This document shows positions 27,523 through 35,327 of a DNA stretch of 64,000 nucleotides, piece by piece. This DNA comes from Amycolatopsis alba DSM 44262. Lineage in GTDB: Bacteria > Actinomycetota > Actinomycetes > Mycobacteriales > Pseudonocardiaceae. Under the pieces are notes generated by a model, which saw only the letters and a list, made by a program, of their open reading frames with translations, was not told the DNA's origin and searched no databases. Position 1 is the stretch's first letter. The number at the start of each line of letters is the position of its first letter. The position numbers were made by a program, and so were the translations under genes. The DNA lies in the NCBI RefSeq assembly GCF_000384215.1, contig NZ_KB913032.1:1885021-1949020 (forward strand). The letters are read 5' to 3'.

Positions 27523-28179
27523 ATGACCGCCTACCACGATCTTGACTTGTTCGAGGAAGCCGCTTCGCTGCCGGAGCGCCAGCAGAAGATTCTGCTGACC
27601 ATCCGCGAATGGGTGGTGGAGCACGGGTACTCGCCGAGCACGCGCGAGATCGGTGAAGCGGTCGGCCTGCGCTCGACGTCCTCGGTGTCGAAGCATCTGG
27701 CCGCCTTGGAGGAAAAGGGTTTCCTCCGACGCAGCAGCTCGATCTCCCGCCCCATCGACGTCCGCGCCTTCCTGCACGGCACCACGTCGCGGGAATCCAC
27801 AGAGGACTCCGTGCCGGTTCCGGTCGTCGGTGACATCGCGGCGGGAACGCCGATCTCGGCCGTCGAGCACGTCGACGACGTGATGACCCTTCCGCGTGAA
27901 CTCACCGGGCGGGGCAACGTCTTCGGGCTGCGGGTGCGCGGTGACTCGATGATCGACGCGGCGATCTGCGACGGCGACATCGTCGTGGTGAAGCAGCAGC
28001 AGGAGGCGCACTCCGGGCAGATCGTCGCCGCGATGATCGACGAGGAGGCCACGGTCAAGGTGTACCGCCGCCGCGACGGCCACGTGTACCTCGAACCACG
28101 CAACCCCGCCTACGACGTCATAGACGGGGATCGCGCGGCGGTGCTGGGTGTCGTGGTCTCGGTTCTGCGCAGCGTCTGA
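27523..28179 (+). CDS. lexA: LexA-family self-cleaving repressor
   Basis: The 218-residue protein has the LexA winged HTH (PERQQKILLTIREWV, STREIGEAVGLRSTSSVSKHL, ~18-70) and an S24 peptidase domain with all functional residues: scissile Ala107-Gly108 (DIAAGTP), Ser142 (RGDSM) and Lys179 (ATVKVYRR). It should therefore cleave itself when RecA is activated. No SOS box of the GAAC-N4-GTTC type is visible upstream. The recognition helix reads SVSKHL where actinobacterial LexA usually has a SVxHQL-type sequence. It may be a paralogue rather than the main SOS repressor. Confidence 0.85.
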   Translation: MTAYHDLDLFEEAASLPERQQKILLTIREWVVEHGYSPSTREIGEAVGLRSTSSVSKHLAALEEKGFLRRSSSISRPIDVRAFLHGTTSRESTEDSVPVPVVGDIAAGTPISAVEHVDDVMTLPRELTGRGNVFGLRVRGDSMIDAAICDGDIVVVKQQQEAHSGQIVAAMIDEEATVKVYRRRDGHVYLEPRNPAYDVIDGDRAAVLGVVVSVLRSV

Positions 28180-28182
28180 CTT

Positions 28183-28530
28183 TCAGGCGGCGAAGCCGAG
28201 CACCAGCGACGCGGCGACGGGCGCCATGTACATCAGCGGGAACGCGACGTGCGACGCCCAGTGCGCCCGGAGCACGGTGATCACGGCGCCGGCGAAGTAG
28301 AGCACCAGGCCGATCCCGGCCGCGACACCGAGCGCGGGCACCCACAGTCCGGCGATCAGGCCGAGCGCGCCCGCCGCCTTGGCGACGCCGAGCGGGTTCC
28401 ACCAGGTGCGGGGAACGCCGTAGTCGGCCAGCGGCTGCACGACCCACTTGGCGCGGAAGAAGATCGAGGCGGCCGAGAAGGCGGCCATGAACGCTCCGAC
28501 GATGGTGACGATGACGTAAGCGGTGGTCAT
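28183..28530 (-). CDS. DoxX-like family membrane protein
   Basis: A 115-residue four-helix membrane protein (helices ~5-25, 50-68, 70-88 and 95-113) with the DoxX pattern FRAKWVVQPLADYGVPRTWWNPLGVAKAAGALGLI split over helices 1-2. Function in this subfamily is not established; DoxX proteins are linked to quinone/redox balance. It is divergent from the TetR gene across an operator-like palindrome and so may be its target. Confidence 0.82.
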   Translation of the reverse strand: MTTAYVIVTIVGAFMAAFSAASIFFRAKWVVQPLADYGVPRTWWNPLGVAKAAGALGLIAGLWVPALGVAAGIGLVLYFAGAVITVLRAHWASHVAFPLMYMAPVAASLVLGFAA

Positions 28531-28638
28531 TTCGGTTTCTCCTTGGGGTCTCGGTGGTTCGTCGGGTTGACCCCGGCCGCCCGGCCGATGTGACAGCCCC
28601 GCGCGTGAAGCACGTCACAACTCGGGATCGCGAGTTTT

Positions 28639-28660
28639 AGAGCAAGTGCTCTGTTATTCT
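28639..28660 (+). promoter_or_regulatory. TetR operator and leaderless promoter
   Basis: AGAGCA-AG-TGCTCT (28639-28652) is a perfect 6-bp inverted repeat placed directly before a -10 hexamer TATTCT (28655-28660), which ends 6 bases before ATG 28667. A repressor here would block the TetR-enoyl-CoA hydratase operon and could also reach the divergent DoxX gene. Confidence 0.55.
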
Positions 28661-28666
28661 CGCGCC

Positions 28667-29275
28667 ATGGCCCGCCCCCGCGTGCACGACTTGGAGCGGC
28701 TGCTCGACGCGGCCGAAAGCCTCGTCGTCGAGCGCGGCGCCCCCGGCGTCACCGTCCGGTCCCTCGCGGCCGCCGCGGGAGTCCCCAACGGCACGATCTA
28801 CCACGCTTTCGGCTCAGTCGGAGCCTTGCTGGCCCGCGTCTGGCTCCGCGCGGCGAGCGGTTTCCTCGACCTCCAGACCGAACTGGCCGATCAGGCGGCA
28901 GACCCGGCCGCCGCGGTCGCGGCAGCGGCGGACGCGCCTGCCGCGTTCGCCGAGCACAGGCCGGAGGCCGCCCGCCTGCTCATCACCGTCAAGAAGGAGC
29001 ATCTGCTCGGCCCGCAGGTCCCCGACGACCTCGCCGGCGACCTCCTGGCGCTCGACAAACGCCTGGTCGCGCTGCTGGTCAGGCTCGCGGAACGGCTCTG
29101 GGACCGGCGGGACGCGCAAGCGGTCGAGGTACTCACGACCTGTGTGGTCGACCTGCCGACGGCCCTGTTCCGCCGCGCGTTCACGGCGGGCGAGCCGATC
29201 CTCGAAGACTCCCGCGTCCGCCTGGCCGCGGCGGTCCACGCCATACTCCTGCTCCCACCCCCACGAAAGGATTGA
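28667..29275 (+). CDS. TetR-family transcriptional regulator
   Basis: The 202-residue regulator has the N-terminal TetR HTH (LLDAAESLVVERGAPGVTVRSLAAAAGVPNGTIYHAFGS split over ~8-50) followed by an Ala-rich helical ligand domain. It is 2 bp upstream of an enoyl-CoA hydratase/isomerase gene in the same operon, so an acyl-CoA or fatty acid effector is likely. ATG 28667 is chosen because the -10 element sits at the leaderless distance; the longer frame from 28646 starts inside the operator. Confidence 0.88.
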   Translation: MARPRVHDLERLLDAAESLVVERGAPGVTVRSLAAAAGVPNGTIYHAFGSVGALLARVWLRAASGFLDLQTELADQAADPAAAVAAAADAPAAFAEHRPEAARLLITVKKEHLLGPQVPDDLAGDLLALDKRLVALLVRLAERLWDRRDAQAVEVLTTCVVDLPTALFRRAFTAGEPILEDSRVRLAAAVHAILLLPPPRKD

Positions 29276-29277
29276 CC

Positions 29278-29934
29278 ATGCCGACCCTTCGCCACGACGC
29301 CCCGGTGTTCCTCCTGGACCTCGGGGACGACGAGAACCGCTTCTCGCCGTCCTGGCTGGAGACCGTCCATTCACAGCTGGACACGGTCGTCGCCTATCCG
29401 GATCCGGCCGTCCTGGTCACCGTCGGCTCCGGGAAGTTCTACTCGAACGGCCTCGACCTCGAATGGCTCACCAGCAACGCCGCCCAGGCCGCGCAGTACG
29501 TCGCCGACGTCCACGAACTGCTGGCCCGCGTGCTCACCCTCGGCGTGCACACGGTCGCCGCGATCAACGGGCACGCCTTCGGCGCCGGGGCGATGCTGGC
29601 GATGGCGCACGACTTCCGGGTGATGCGCGCCGACCGCGGGTTCTTCTGTTTCCCCGAAGCCGACATCAACATCCCCTTCACGCCGGGGATGGCCGGGCTC
29701 ATCCAGAGCAAGCTCACCCCCGCCGCCGCGATCGCGTCGATGACAACGGGACGGCGTTTCGGCGGCACGGACGCGCGGGATCTGGGGCTCGTGGACGCCG
29801 TCGCCGAGAAATCCGCGCTGCTGGAGTACGCGGCCGACCTCGTCCGCCCGCTGGCGGGCAAGGACCGCGGCACGCTCGCCGCGATCAAGACGACGATGTT
29901 CACCCCGGCCCTCACCGCGCTTCGCGCCAAGTAA
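29278..29934 (+). CDS. Enoyl-CoA hydratase/isomerase family protein (ECI-like)
   Basis: A 218-residue crotonase-fold protein, shorter than typical hydratases (about 260). The oxyanion-hole motifs are GSGKFYSNGLDLEWL and NGHAFGAGAMLAMAHD; FCFPEADINIPFTPGM holds the position that in delta3,delta2-enoyl-CoA isomerases carries the catalytic Glu. It probably shifts double bonds in unsaturated acyl-CoAs. AAAGGA lies 6 bases before ATG 29278. It is in an operon with the TetR regulator. Confidence 0.85.
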   Translation: MPTLRHDAPVFLLDLGDDENRFSPSWLETVHSQLDTVVAYPDPAVLVTVGSGKFYSNGLDLEWLTSNAAQAAQYVADVHELLARVLTLGVHTVAAINGHAFGAGAMLAMAHDFRVMRADRGFFCFPEADINIPFTPGMAGLIQSKLTPAAAIASMTTGRRFGGTDARDLGLVDAVAEKSALLEYAADLVRPLAGKDRGTLAAIKTTMFTPALTALRAK

Positions 29935-29951
29935 GGGCACAATCATCGACT

Positions 29952-30980
29952 GTGAGCGAAGATATCCTGCGCACCGAGGATCCGGACGTCGCCGAAGCCC
30001 GTAACGGGGACGACGCGGCGTTCAATCGCCTGGTGGAGCCGCTGCGCCGCGAGTTGCACGCCCACTGCTACCGCATGCTCGGCTCGACCCACGACGCCGA
30101 CGACGCCCTGCAGGACGCGCTCCTGCGGGCTTGGCGCGGGCTGGACCGGTTCGAGGGCCGGAGCTCGATGCGGACCTGGCTCTACACCGTCGCCACCCGC
30201 ACCTGCCTCGACACCGCGGCCGCGCGCGGCAAACGCGCCCTGCCGATGGATCTCGGCCCGTCGAGCGAGCGGGCGGTGCTCGAACACGCCCCGGTGACCG
30301 AGGTCGCGTGGCTCGGCCCGTACCCCGACGGGAGCCTCGGCCGGGGTCCCGCCGGGCCGGCCACCCGGTACGAGCAGCGCGAGGCCGTCGAGCTGGCGTT
30401 CGTCGCCGCGCTGCAGCATCTGCCGGGCAACCAGCGGGCCGCGCTGCTGCTGTTCGACGTCCTCGGCTTCTCCGCGGCCGAAATCGCGTCCACAATGGAT
30501 ACTTCGGTCGCGGCGGTGAACAGCGCGCTGCAGCGCGCACGGGCGATCGTGGCCGAGAAGGTGCCGTCGCCCAGCCAGCAGCAGACGCTGCGGAAACTCG
30601 AAGACGCGCGGGTCCGCGAGATCGCCGCGGACTTCGCCTCCGCCCTGGACCGCGGCGACGCCGACGCGCTCGTGGCCCTGCTGACCGAGGACGTCACCTG
30701 GTCCATGCCGCCGCTCACGCACTGGTACCGGGGCATCGAGGCCGTCTCCGACTTCGCCGTCGAGGTCCCGATCGGCCGGTGCCCGAGCTGGCGCAACGAG
30801 GTCATCAGCGCCAACGGGCAACCGACCGTCGCCTGCTACGTCGGCGAATCGGCCGACGCCGTCCACCACGCCTGGTCGATCAACGTGCTGTCGCTGCGGG
30901 ACGACCGGATCCACGAGATCACCTCGTTCCTCGATCCGGCCCTGTTCGCGGAGTTCGGTCTGCCGCCGACGAAGCCCTGA
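29952..30980 (+). CDS. SigG-type ECF sigma factor with C-terminal SnoaL domain
   Basis: A 342-residue ECF sigma factor. Region 2 spans ~20-90 (LHAHCYRMLGSTHDADDALQDALLRAWRGL in pieces, then FEGRSSMRTWLYTVATRTCLD). Region 4 lies around FVAALQHLPGNQRAALLLFDVLGFSAAEIAS in pieces, with the HTH at MDTSVAAVNSALQRAR. Residues ~215-340 are a SnoaL/NTF2-like domain (WSMPPLTHWYRGIEAV) that in related sigma factors modulates activity in place of an anti-sigma. No anti-sigma gene adjoins. GTG 29952 is used; the region upstream of it is the hydratase gene in another frame. Confidence 0.88.
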   Translation: MSEDILRTEDPDVAEARNGDDAAFNRLVEPLRRELHAHCYRMLGSTHDADDALQDALLRAWRGLDRFEGRSSMRTWLYTVATRTCLDTAAARGKRALPMDLGPSSERAVLEHAPVTEVAWLGPYPDGSLGRGPAGPATRYEQREAVELAFVAALQHLPGNQRAALLLFDVLGFSAAEIASTMDTSVAAVNSALQRARAIVAEKVPSPSQQQTLRKLEDARVREIAADFASALDRGDADALVALLTEDVTWSMPPLTHWYRGIEAVSDFAVEVPIGRCPSWRNEVISANGQPTVACYVGESADAVHHAWSINVLSLRDDRIHEITSFLDPALFAEFGLPPTKP

Positions 30981-31029
30981 TCACTCCTCCGCATGACAAC
31001 GGCAGCCCAACCGGCGCTGACCTGCCACG

Positions 31030-31941
31030 ATGGCGGCCATGCGGAAGATCACTCCGGTGTCCAAGATCGTCGCCACCGCGCTGGCCGTGGCGATCGCCGC
31101 CGGGCTCGGCCTGTGGCTGCACGCCGCGGACCGGACCGCGGGCGACACCGGGCACTGGGTGGGCTCGCACGAACCGGACCGGATCGAGGTCAACGCGTCC
31201 GTACTCAAGGTGGACGCCGCCGCGCGCGAGGCCGTGCTGCGCGTGCTGGTCGTCCCGCTCGGCCGGTTCGGGGAAGACGACGGCGTCGCGTCGACCGGCG
31301 AACTACGGCTGCTGTCTTCCTCCAGCCTTCGCGATGACCGCGTCTTCCCCGCGCACCACCGGATCTCCAGTTTCGATCTCCCGATCGCGCTGACCGGCGG
31401 AGCCGTCACCGACTACCCGTTCGACGGTTACGAGGCGCGGATCGAGTTCGCGGCCGTCCACAACGGGGAACCCGCCCCGGTACTGTTCACACTGGACAAA
31501 GTGGACAGTCTGTTCTCCTTCTCCGTCACGAATTATCGCGCGGGCGAAGACCAGGGCGGGCTCGATGTCCGGTTCAGCCGCTCCGCCAGCGTGCTGGTCT
31601 TCGCGCTGTTCATGATGATCACCATGTGGGGACTGGCCATCGCGGTGTTCCTCGGCGCGCGGCATCTGATCGCGCACAGGAAAGGCCTAGTCTGGCCGTC
31701 GTTCGGGTTCATGGCCGCGACGCTGTTCGCGCTCGCCGGTTTCCGCAATCTCGCCCCTGGCTCGCCACCGATCGGCTCGTTGCTGGACTACACGGCCTTC
31801 CTGTGGGCCGAGGTCGTCATCGCGCTGTGCGTCGTGGTCGCGGTGGTGACAGGCGCGATCACCGAGGCCGCCTCAAGCCCGTCGCGCTTGGACCGCCGCG
31901 CTCAACGAACGGCGTCGGCCGAGGGTTCCGGTGCGGGGTAG
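31030..31941 (+). CDS. DUF4436 family membrane protein
   Basis: The 303-residue protein has an N-terminal membrane segment (~10-30), a soluble beta-rich external domain (~35-175) and three C-terminal helices (~185-210, 222-243 and 257-280). This is the DUF4436 layout found widely in actinobacteria; function unknown. ATG 31039 is an alternative start three codons later. It is preceded by 49 bp after the sigma factor gene. Confidence 0.8.
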   Translation: MAAMRKITPVSKIVATALAVAIAAGLGLWLHAADRTAGDTGHWVGSHEPDRIEVNASVLKVDAAAREAVLRVLVVPLGRFGEDDGVASTGELRLLSSSSLRDDRVFPAHHRISSFDLPIALTGGAVTDYPFDGYEARIEFAAVHNGEPAPVLFTLDKVDSLFSFSVTNYRAGEDQGGLDVRFSRSASVLVFALFMMITMWGLAIAVFLGARHLIAHRKGLVWPSFGFMAATLFALAGFRNLAPGSPPIGSLLDYTAFLWAEVVIALCVVVAVVTGAITEAASSPSRLDRRAQRTASAEGSGAG

Positions 31942-32171
31942 GAGGGTTCGCGAAAAAGATCGCTGTATCGCTCACCCTGGGGAGTCTTCGGGTCGTATCG
32001 CTCGGCCTGGGCATCGAGCGGATGGCTGAACAGTGCACTGTCCGTGCTGTGAGTTTTGACGGTGAAACCTTTCAAAGGGGACCGCCGGTTCGCGGTCTTC
32101 GGCGAGGCCGGGGACGAATTCCGCCGCCTCGCGGCGTCACGCTGAGAGCGCCGCCACCTGCCACGATACAC

Positions 32172-32195
32172 GCCCTGGGGCCGAAACCCCAGGGC
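32172..32195. terminator. Hairpin between convergent genes
   Basis: GCCCTGGGG (32172-32180) pairs perfectly with CCCCAGGGC (32187-32195) around a CCGAAA loop. It lies in the 265-base gap 31942-32206, where I support no gene. Confidence 0.55.
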
Positions 32196-32206
32196 ATCCA
32201 CCTCGA

Positions 32207-33058
32207 TCAGCCGGGTGCCGTCACGTTGAGTACCGTCACGACGGTTCGTTCTTCGTAAGCGAAGTGAGCTTCGAGTTTCTCCGCGAGCTCGTCGAAGTCG
32301 TCGCGCAGGCGAGCGGGATCACTCTGGCCGTGGACGTAGCCCTCGACGAGCTCACGGATCCGCTTCTGCAACGTCGCGACGACGACGTGATCCTCCCCGA
32401 GCTTCGTCAGCGCCGGAGCAAGCGCCGGAAACCGTTGCGCCAGCATCGGAAACGCGCCCATATCCTCGCCGGTGTGATGCTTGGTCAGCGCCTCGCAAAA
32501 CGAAACACAGTGCGCCCGCAAGGATTTCTCCATGGTGAGCGAAGCCGCGCGGCCGGACACCAGGTCGTCGACCCCAGCGCGCAGCGTCTTGAGTTCCTCC
32601 CTCAGCCAGTCATGGACCTCCACCAGGAAGTCCCCCATCCCCCGCATCCGGTCGTCGATCCGGTGCAAGATCACGACGGGCAGCTCGCGTGTCGTTTTCG
32701 CCTGGTACTCGGCGAATCCAGGTTCCTCGGCGATGACCTTCGCGAACAACGCTTCACGCTCAGCCGCGGGCGGGACGGCCGCGATCGCCTCATAGCTCTC
32801 GGTCCCCGTCTCGATCGTGACCCGATGATCCCGCCGGATGTTGTGATACCACCCCGGATGCCTCGGCGCCCCCATATTCGAAGCGACGACGACGGTCTTG
32901 CCGTCAATTTCGAGACACCCCAACGGGTTCGTCCGCCGCTCGCCACTCTTGGCGCCGATGGTGGTGAGCAGGATCAGCTTCCACCCCTCGAACATGCCGC
33001 CGAGTTTTCCCTTGTTCCGCCTGAATTCCTCGATCACCTGGTCGTTGAAGCCGGTCAA
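32207..33058 (-). CDS. Ddn-like nitroreductase domain fused to a hemerythrin domain
   Basis: A 283-residue two-domain protein. Residues ~1-140 match the deazaflavin (F420)-dependent nitroreductase/quinone reductase family (LILLTTIGAKSGERRTNPL, APRHPGWYHNI). Residues ~150-283 form a four-helix hemerythrin-like bundle with probable iron ligands in EVHDWL, SLRAHCVSFCEALTKHHTGED (split) and LGEDHVVV, LEAHFAYEE. The TTG start at 33058 is chosen because AAAGGA lies 7 bases upstream and the family start MTGFNDQVIEEFR follows. The fusion suggests redox chemistry coupled to oxygen or NO sensing. Confidence 0.8.
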   Translation of the reverse strand: MTGFNDQVIEEFRRNKGKLGGMFEGWKLILLTTIGAKSGERRTNPLGCLEIDGKTVVVASNMGAPRHPGWYHNIRRDHRVTIETGTESYEAIAAVPPAAEREALFAKVIAEEPGFAEYQAKTTRELPVVILHRIDDRMRGMGDFLVEVHDWLREELKTLRAGVDDLVSGRAASLTMEKSLRAHCVSFCEALTKHHTGEDMGAFPMLAQRFPALAPALTKLGEDHVVVATLQKRIRELVEGYVHGQSDPARLRDDFDELAEKLEAHFAYEERTVVTVLNVTAPG

Positions 33059-33457
33059 TGCGGTCCTTTCCCGTCGCTGTGTCGACAGGAGGCACGGAAT
33101 GATCACCGAAGAAGAGCACACGAGCCTTGGCGCACCCGTTTTCCGGGCGCACCGCATGGAGGCGTCATCCCACGACGCGGGGATGAGTGAATACGAGAGA
33201 CGGTGTGTGCCGATCTCTGGTGGCCGAGTAGCCGTTACCTCCATGCGTAGGCCCATACGGGGCTCAAGGACGACGCTAGCACATGGTCGGTCCGCAGCGC
33301 ATCTGCCCGCCCTGCTCGCGACGCCGAGCCAACTTTTTCTTATATTCACAGGACAAACTCAATGACAAACACCAAGATGACTTGACCTGCCAAAGAAACC
33401 ACCCCTGTCATAAACATTCAATAGCACAGGTGTTCGAATCGGTGTACTATTGATCTC
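33059..33457. other. AT-rich gap before the DUF222/HNH gene
   Basis: This 399-base stretch is clearly AT-richer than its surroundings from about 33330 on. One weak candidate frame (ATG 33099 to 33365, 88 codons, AGGAGG at 33087-33092) reads as basic, low-similarity protein with relaxed codon use; I do not call it a gene. The base composition change suggests that the following gene arrived as part of a transferred unit. Confidence 0.4.
33445..33450 (+). promoter_or_regulatory. -10 element TACTAT for the DUF222/HNH gene
   Basis: TACTAT ends 7 bases before GTG 33458, with no ribosome site, consistent with a leaderless transcript. Confidence 0.55.
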
Positions 33458-34714
33458 GTGGCCATCGACAGCACATCCCCGACGACACCCACCGAGTGGT
33501 GGCGTGCCGACACCGCGACGCTGCATGCCCGTAAGCAGGAACTCGAAGTCCTCAAGCGGCAGCTGGATGCGGAGCAGAACGCGATCCTGGCGGAGATCAA
33601 CATCCGCGGGGTTCGCGGCTGCTCGGGTCATTCGACGCTGGCGTCGATGATCTATGAGGATTTCCGTGTCACCGCGAAGGAAGCCGACGATCGGGCCGAC
33701 CGGGTCCTGGCCCTGTATCCCGGCCCGTCCATTGGCGGTGACCCTGTGCCGCCTTTGGCGCCGTTGACTGCTGCTGCTTCCGCGGAAGGCGCGATCGGCG
33801 GCAGCCAGATCGACGCGATCATCAAAACCCTCGCCCGCATCCCTTCCGCCGTCCCGGAAGAGGACGTGCGGGGCGGGGAGAAAATCCTCGTGGATCTCGC
33901 TCGCCACGCCGGGCCGCGGGCGATCGCGCAAGCCGGGCGGCGGCTGCTGGACGAACTCGACCCCGACGGGAAAGAGCCCCGCAACGAGGACCCGAAGGAT
34001 GGTCGTCCGGAGCTGCGGTTCGTCAAGCACCGCGACGGCACCCTCGGCTTGAAAGGCACTCTCGACCTGGAAACGTATGCGCGGTTGAAGTCCGACCTTG
34101 ATCCGATGGCCAAACCCCACAAGGCCATCGACGGAGTCCGGGACTCCCGCACCCAGGACGAACGCTACGGGGATGCCTTCACCGACTACGTGCGGCTAAA
34201 GACCACCAGCCGGAACCTTCCCGGCCAGGCCGGGGAAGCCACCCACATCCTGGTCACCATGTCCTACGACGACCTGATCAATGATCTGGGCGAAGCGCAT
34301 CTGGATCTGGTCGGGCCCATCAGCGCCACCGACGCCCGCATCCTCGCCTGCGACGCCCGCGTCCGCCCCGGCGTACTGGGCACCGCGGGTGAACCTTTGG
34401 ACATCGGCCGGTCGAAACGCACCGTCTCCCTCGCCCAGAAATACGCACTCACCCTTCGTGATGGTGGCTGTGCCTTTCCTGGCTGCGATATGCCGGTGCC
34501 ACGGTGCACGGCGCACCATATTGTTTTCTGGCGGCACCACGGCGAAACCAAAATCGACAATTTAGTGCTCCTGTGCACCAAGCATCATCGGCTGATCCAC
34601 CGCAGCGAATGGAAAGTCCAGATCGCCCAAGACGGGTTACCGGAGTTCACCGCACCCGCCTACCTCGACCCCACCGGCCAACCCAGACGCAACACCATGC
34701 ACCTCAGAACATAG
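33458..34714 (+). CDS. DUF222 / HNH endonuclease-domain protein (13E12-type)
   Basis: The 418-residue protein has a helical DUF222 region (~15-290) and a C-terminal HNH nuclease motif with zinc-type cysteines: CAFPGCDMPVPRCTAHHIVFW and DNLVLLCTKHHRLIH. This family is found in many dispersed copies in actinobacterial genomes (REP13E12 proteins in mycobacteria) and is thought to be mobile or nuclease-related; the biological role is not settled. Codon use is less G/C-biased than neighbours and the upstream DNA is AT-rich, both fitting transfer. All HNH residues appear intact. Confidence 0.88.
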   Translation: MAIDSTSPTTPTEWWRADTATLHARKQELEVLKRQLDAEQNAILAEINIRGVRGCSGHSTLASMIYEDFRVTAKEADDRADRVLALYPGPSIGGDPVPPLAPLTAAASAEGAIGGSQIDAIIKTLARIPSAVPEEDVRGGEKILVDLARHAGPRAIAQAGRRLLDELDPDGKEPRNEDPKDGRPELRFVKHRDGTLGLKGTLDLETYARLKSDLDPMAKPHKAIDGVRDSRTQDERYGDAFTDYVRLKTTSRNLPGQAGEATHILVTMSYDDLINDLGEAHLDLVGPISATDARILACDARVRPGVLGTAGEPLDIGRSKRTVSLAQKYALTLRDGGCAFPGCDMPVPRCTAHHIVFWRHHGETKIDNLVLLCTKHHRLIHRSEWKVQIAQDGLPEFTAPAYLDPTGQPRRNTMHLRT

Positions 34715-34856
34715 GCCGACCCGCGTGAAGCCTCCGAAACCACTGCCCAGAATCAGGGCAAGTGAGGAATTTCGCTGCATCGTGTGCGCCTCGCGTCAAG
34801 CCCGCCGGTTTCGTCCTGTGATCCCTCACCCGACCCTTCAGCAAAGGCTTCAGCGA

Positions 34857-35327
34857 CTAGTCCAACGCCAACTCCCCGACCGTCTGCCCTCCGCTCTTCT
34901 CTCCTGTAGGCAGGAAGCCGAGCCTCAGGTAAAAGTCCTCGGGGCCGTCGCCGCCGGGGTGCCAGGTGGTGGTCATCCGAGTACCGCCCCTGCGGCGAAT
35001 CTCAGCGGCCACGGCCTCGACCGCGAAGCGACCATAACCGCGACCTTGTTCTCCTGCCGCGATGTTGAGGCGCCACAGACCCGAGCGAAGATCAGTGCCT
35101 GTCCCGTCACCAGCGAAGTCGATGTCCAGGAAGGCCATGAGGAAACCGACGACCCGATCGCCATCGAGAATGAGGCGGGGCCAGGCTACGCCGGGGTACA
35201 CGTATGCCTCGGCGAGAGATTTCACTACCGGCGCGACCAGATGGTTCTGTTCGGGGTGAACTCGCACCTCGATCGCGGCGTCGAAGTTTTCGGCGGTGAC
35301 CTCTGCCAGCCGGAGCGTCCGCGTCAC
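34857..35327 (-). CDS. GNAT N-acetyltransferase
   Basis: A 156-residue GNAT protein. The acetyl-CoA loop is EQGRGYGRFAVEAV, preceded by LWRLNIAAGE (beta-4) and followed by the late FYLRLGFLPTGE motif. The N-terminus (LAEVTAENFDAAIEVRV, AYVYPGVAWPRLI) resembles polyamine/diamine acetyltransferase-like members. GTG 35327 has GGAGGAGG 5 bases upstream and overlaps the phosphotransferase stop (GTGA), so the two genes are coupled. Possible detoxification role. Confidence 0.82.
   Translation of the reverse strand: MTRTLRLAEVTAENFDAAIEVRVHPEQNHLVAPVVKSLAEAYVYPGVAWPRLILDGDRVVGFLMAFLDIDFAGDGTGTDLRSGLWRLNIAAGEQGRGYGRFAVEAVAAEIRRRGGTRMTTTWHPGGDGPEDFYLRLGFLPTGEKSGGQTVGELALD

Noticed and set aside
27480..27525. 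Possible SOS box in front of the LexA-type gene.
   Set aside because: GAAC at 27506 is not followed by GTTC at the required spacing; only a -10-like hexamer is visible.
31902..32201. A minus-strand 99-codon frame with a natural-looking C-terminal half (THSTDSALFSHPLDAQAERYD).
   Set aside because: It overlaps the DUF4436 gene end and a hairpin and lacks a clear ribosome site. The composition is suggestive of a real or decayed small protein, but I could not support a start or a family.
33099..33365. A plus-strand 88-codon frame with AGGAGG at a good distance.
   Set aside because: Codon use is relaxed and the second half reads as AT-rich spacer; no domain seen. Kept only as a remark in the gap entry.
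33430..33450. GTGTTCGAATCGG in front of the HNH gene, resembling a tRNA T-loop or half LexA site.
   Set aside because: No cloverleaf arms around it and no palindromic partner.
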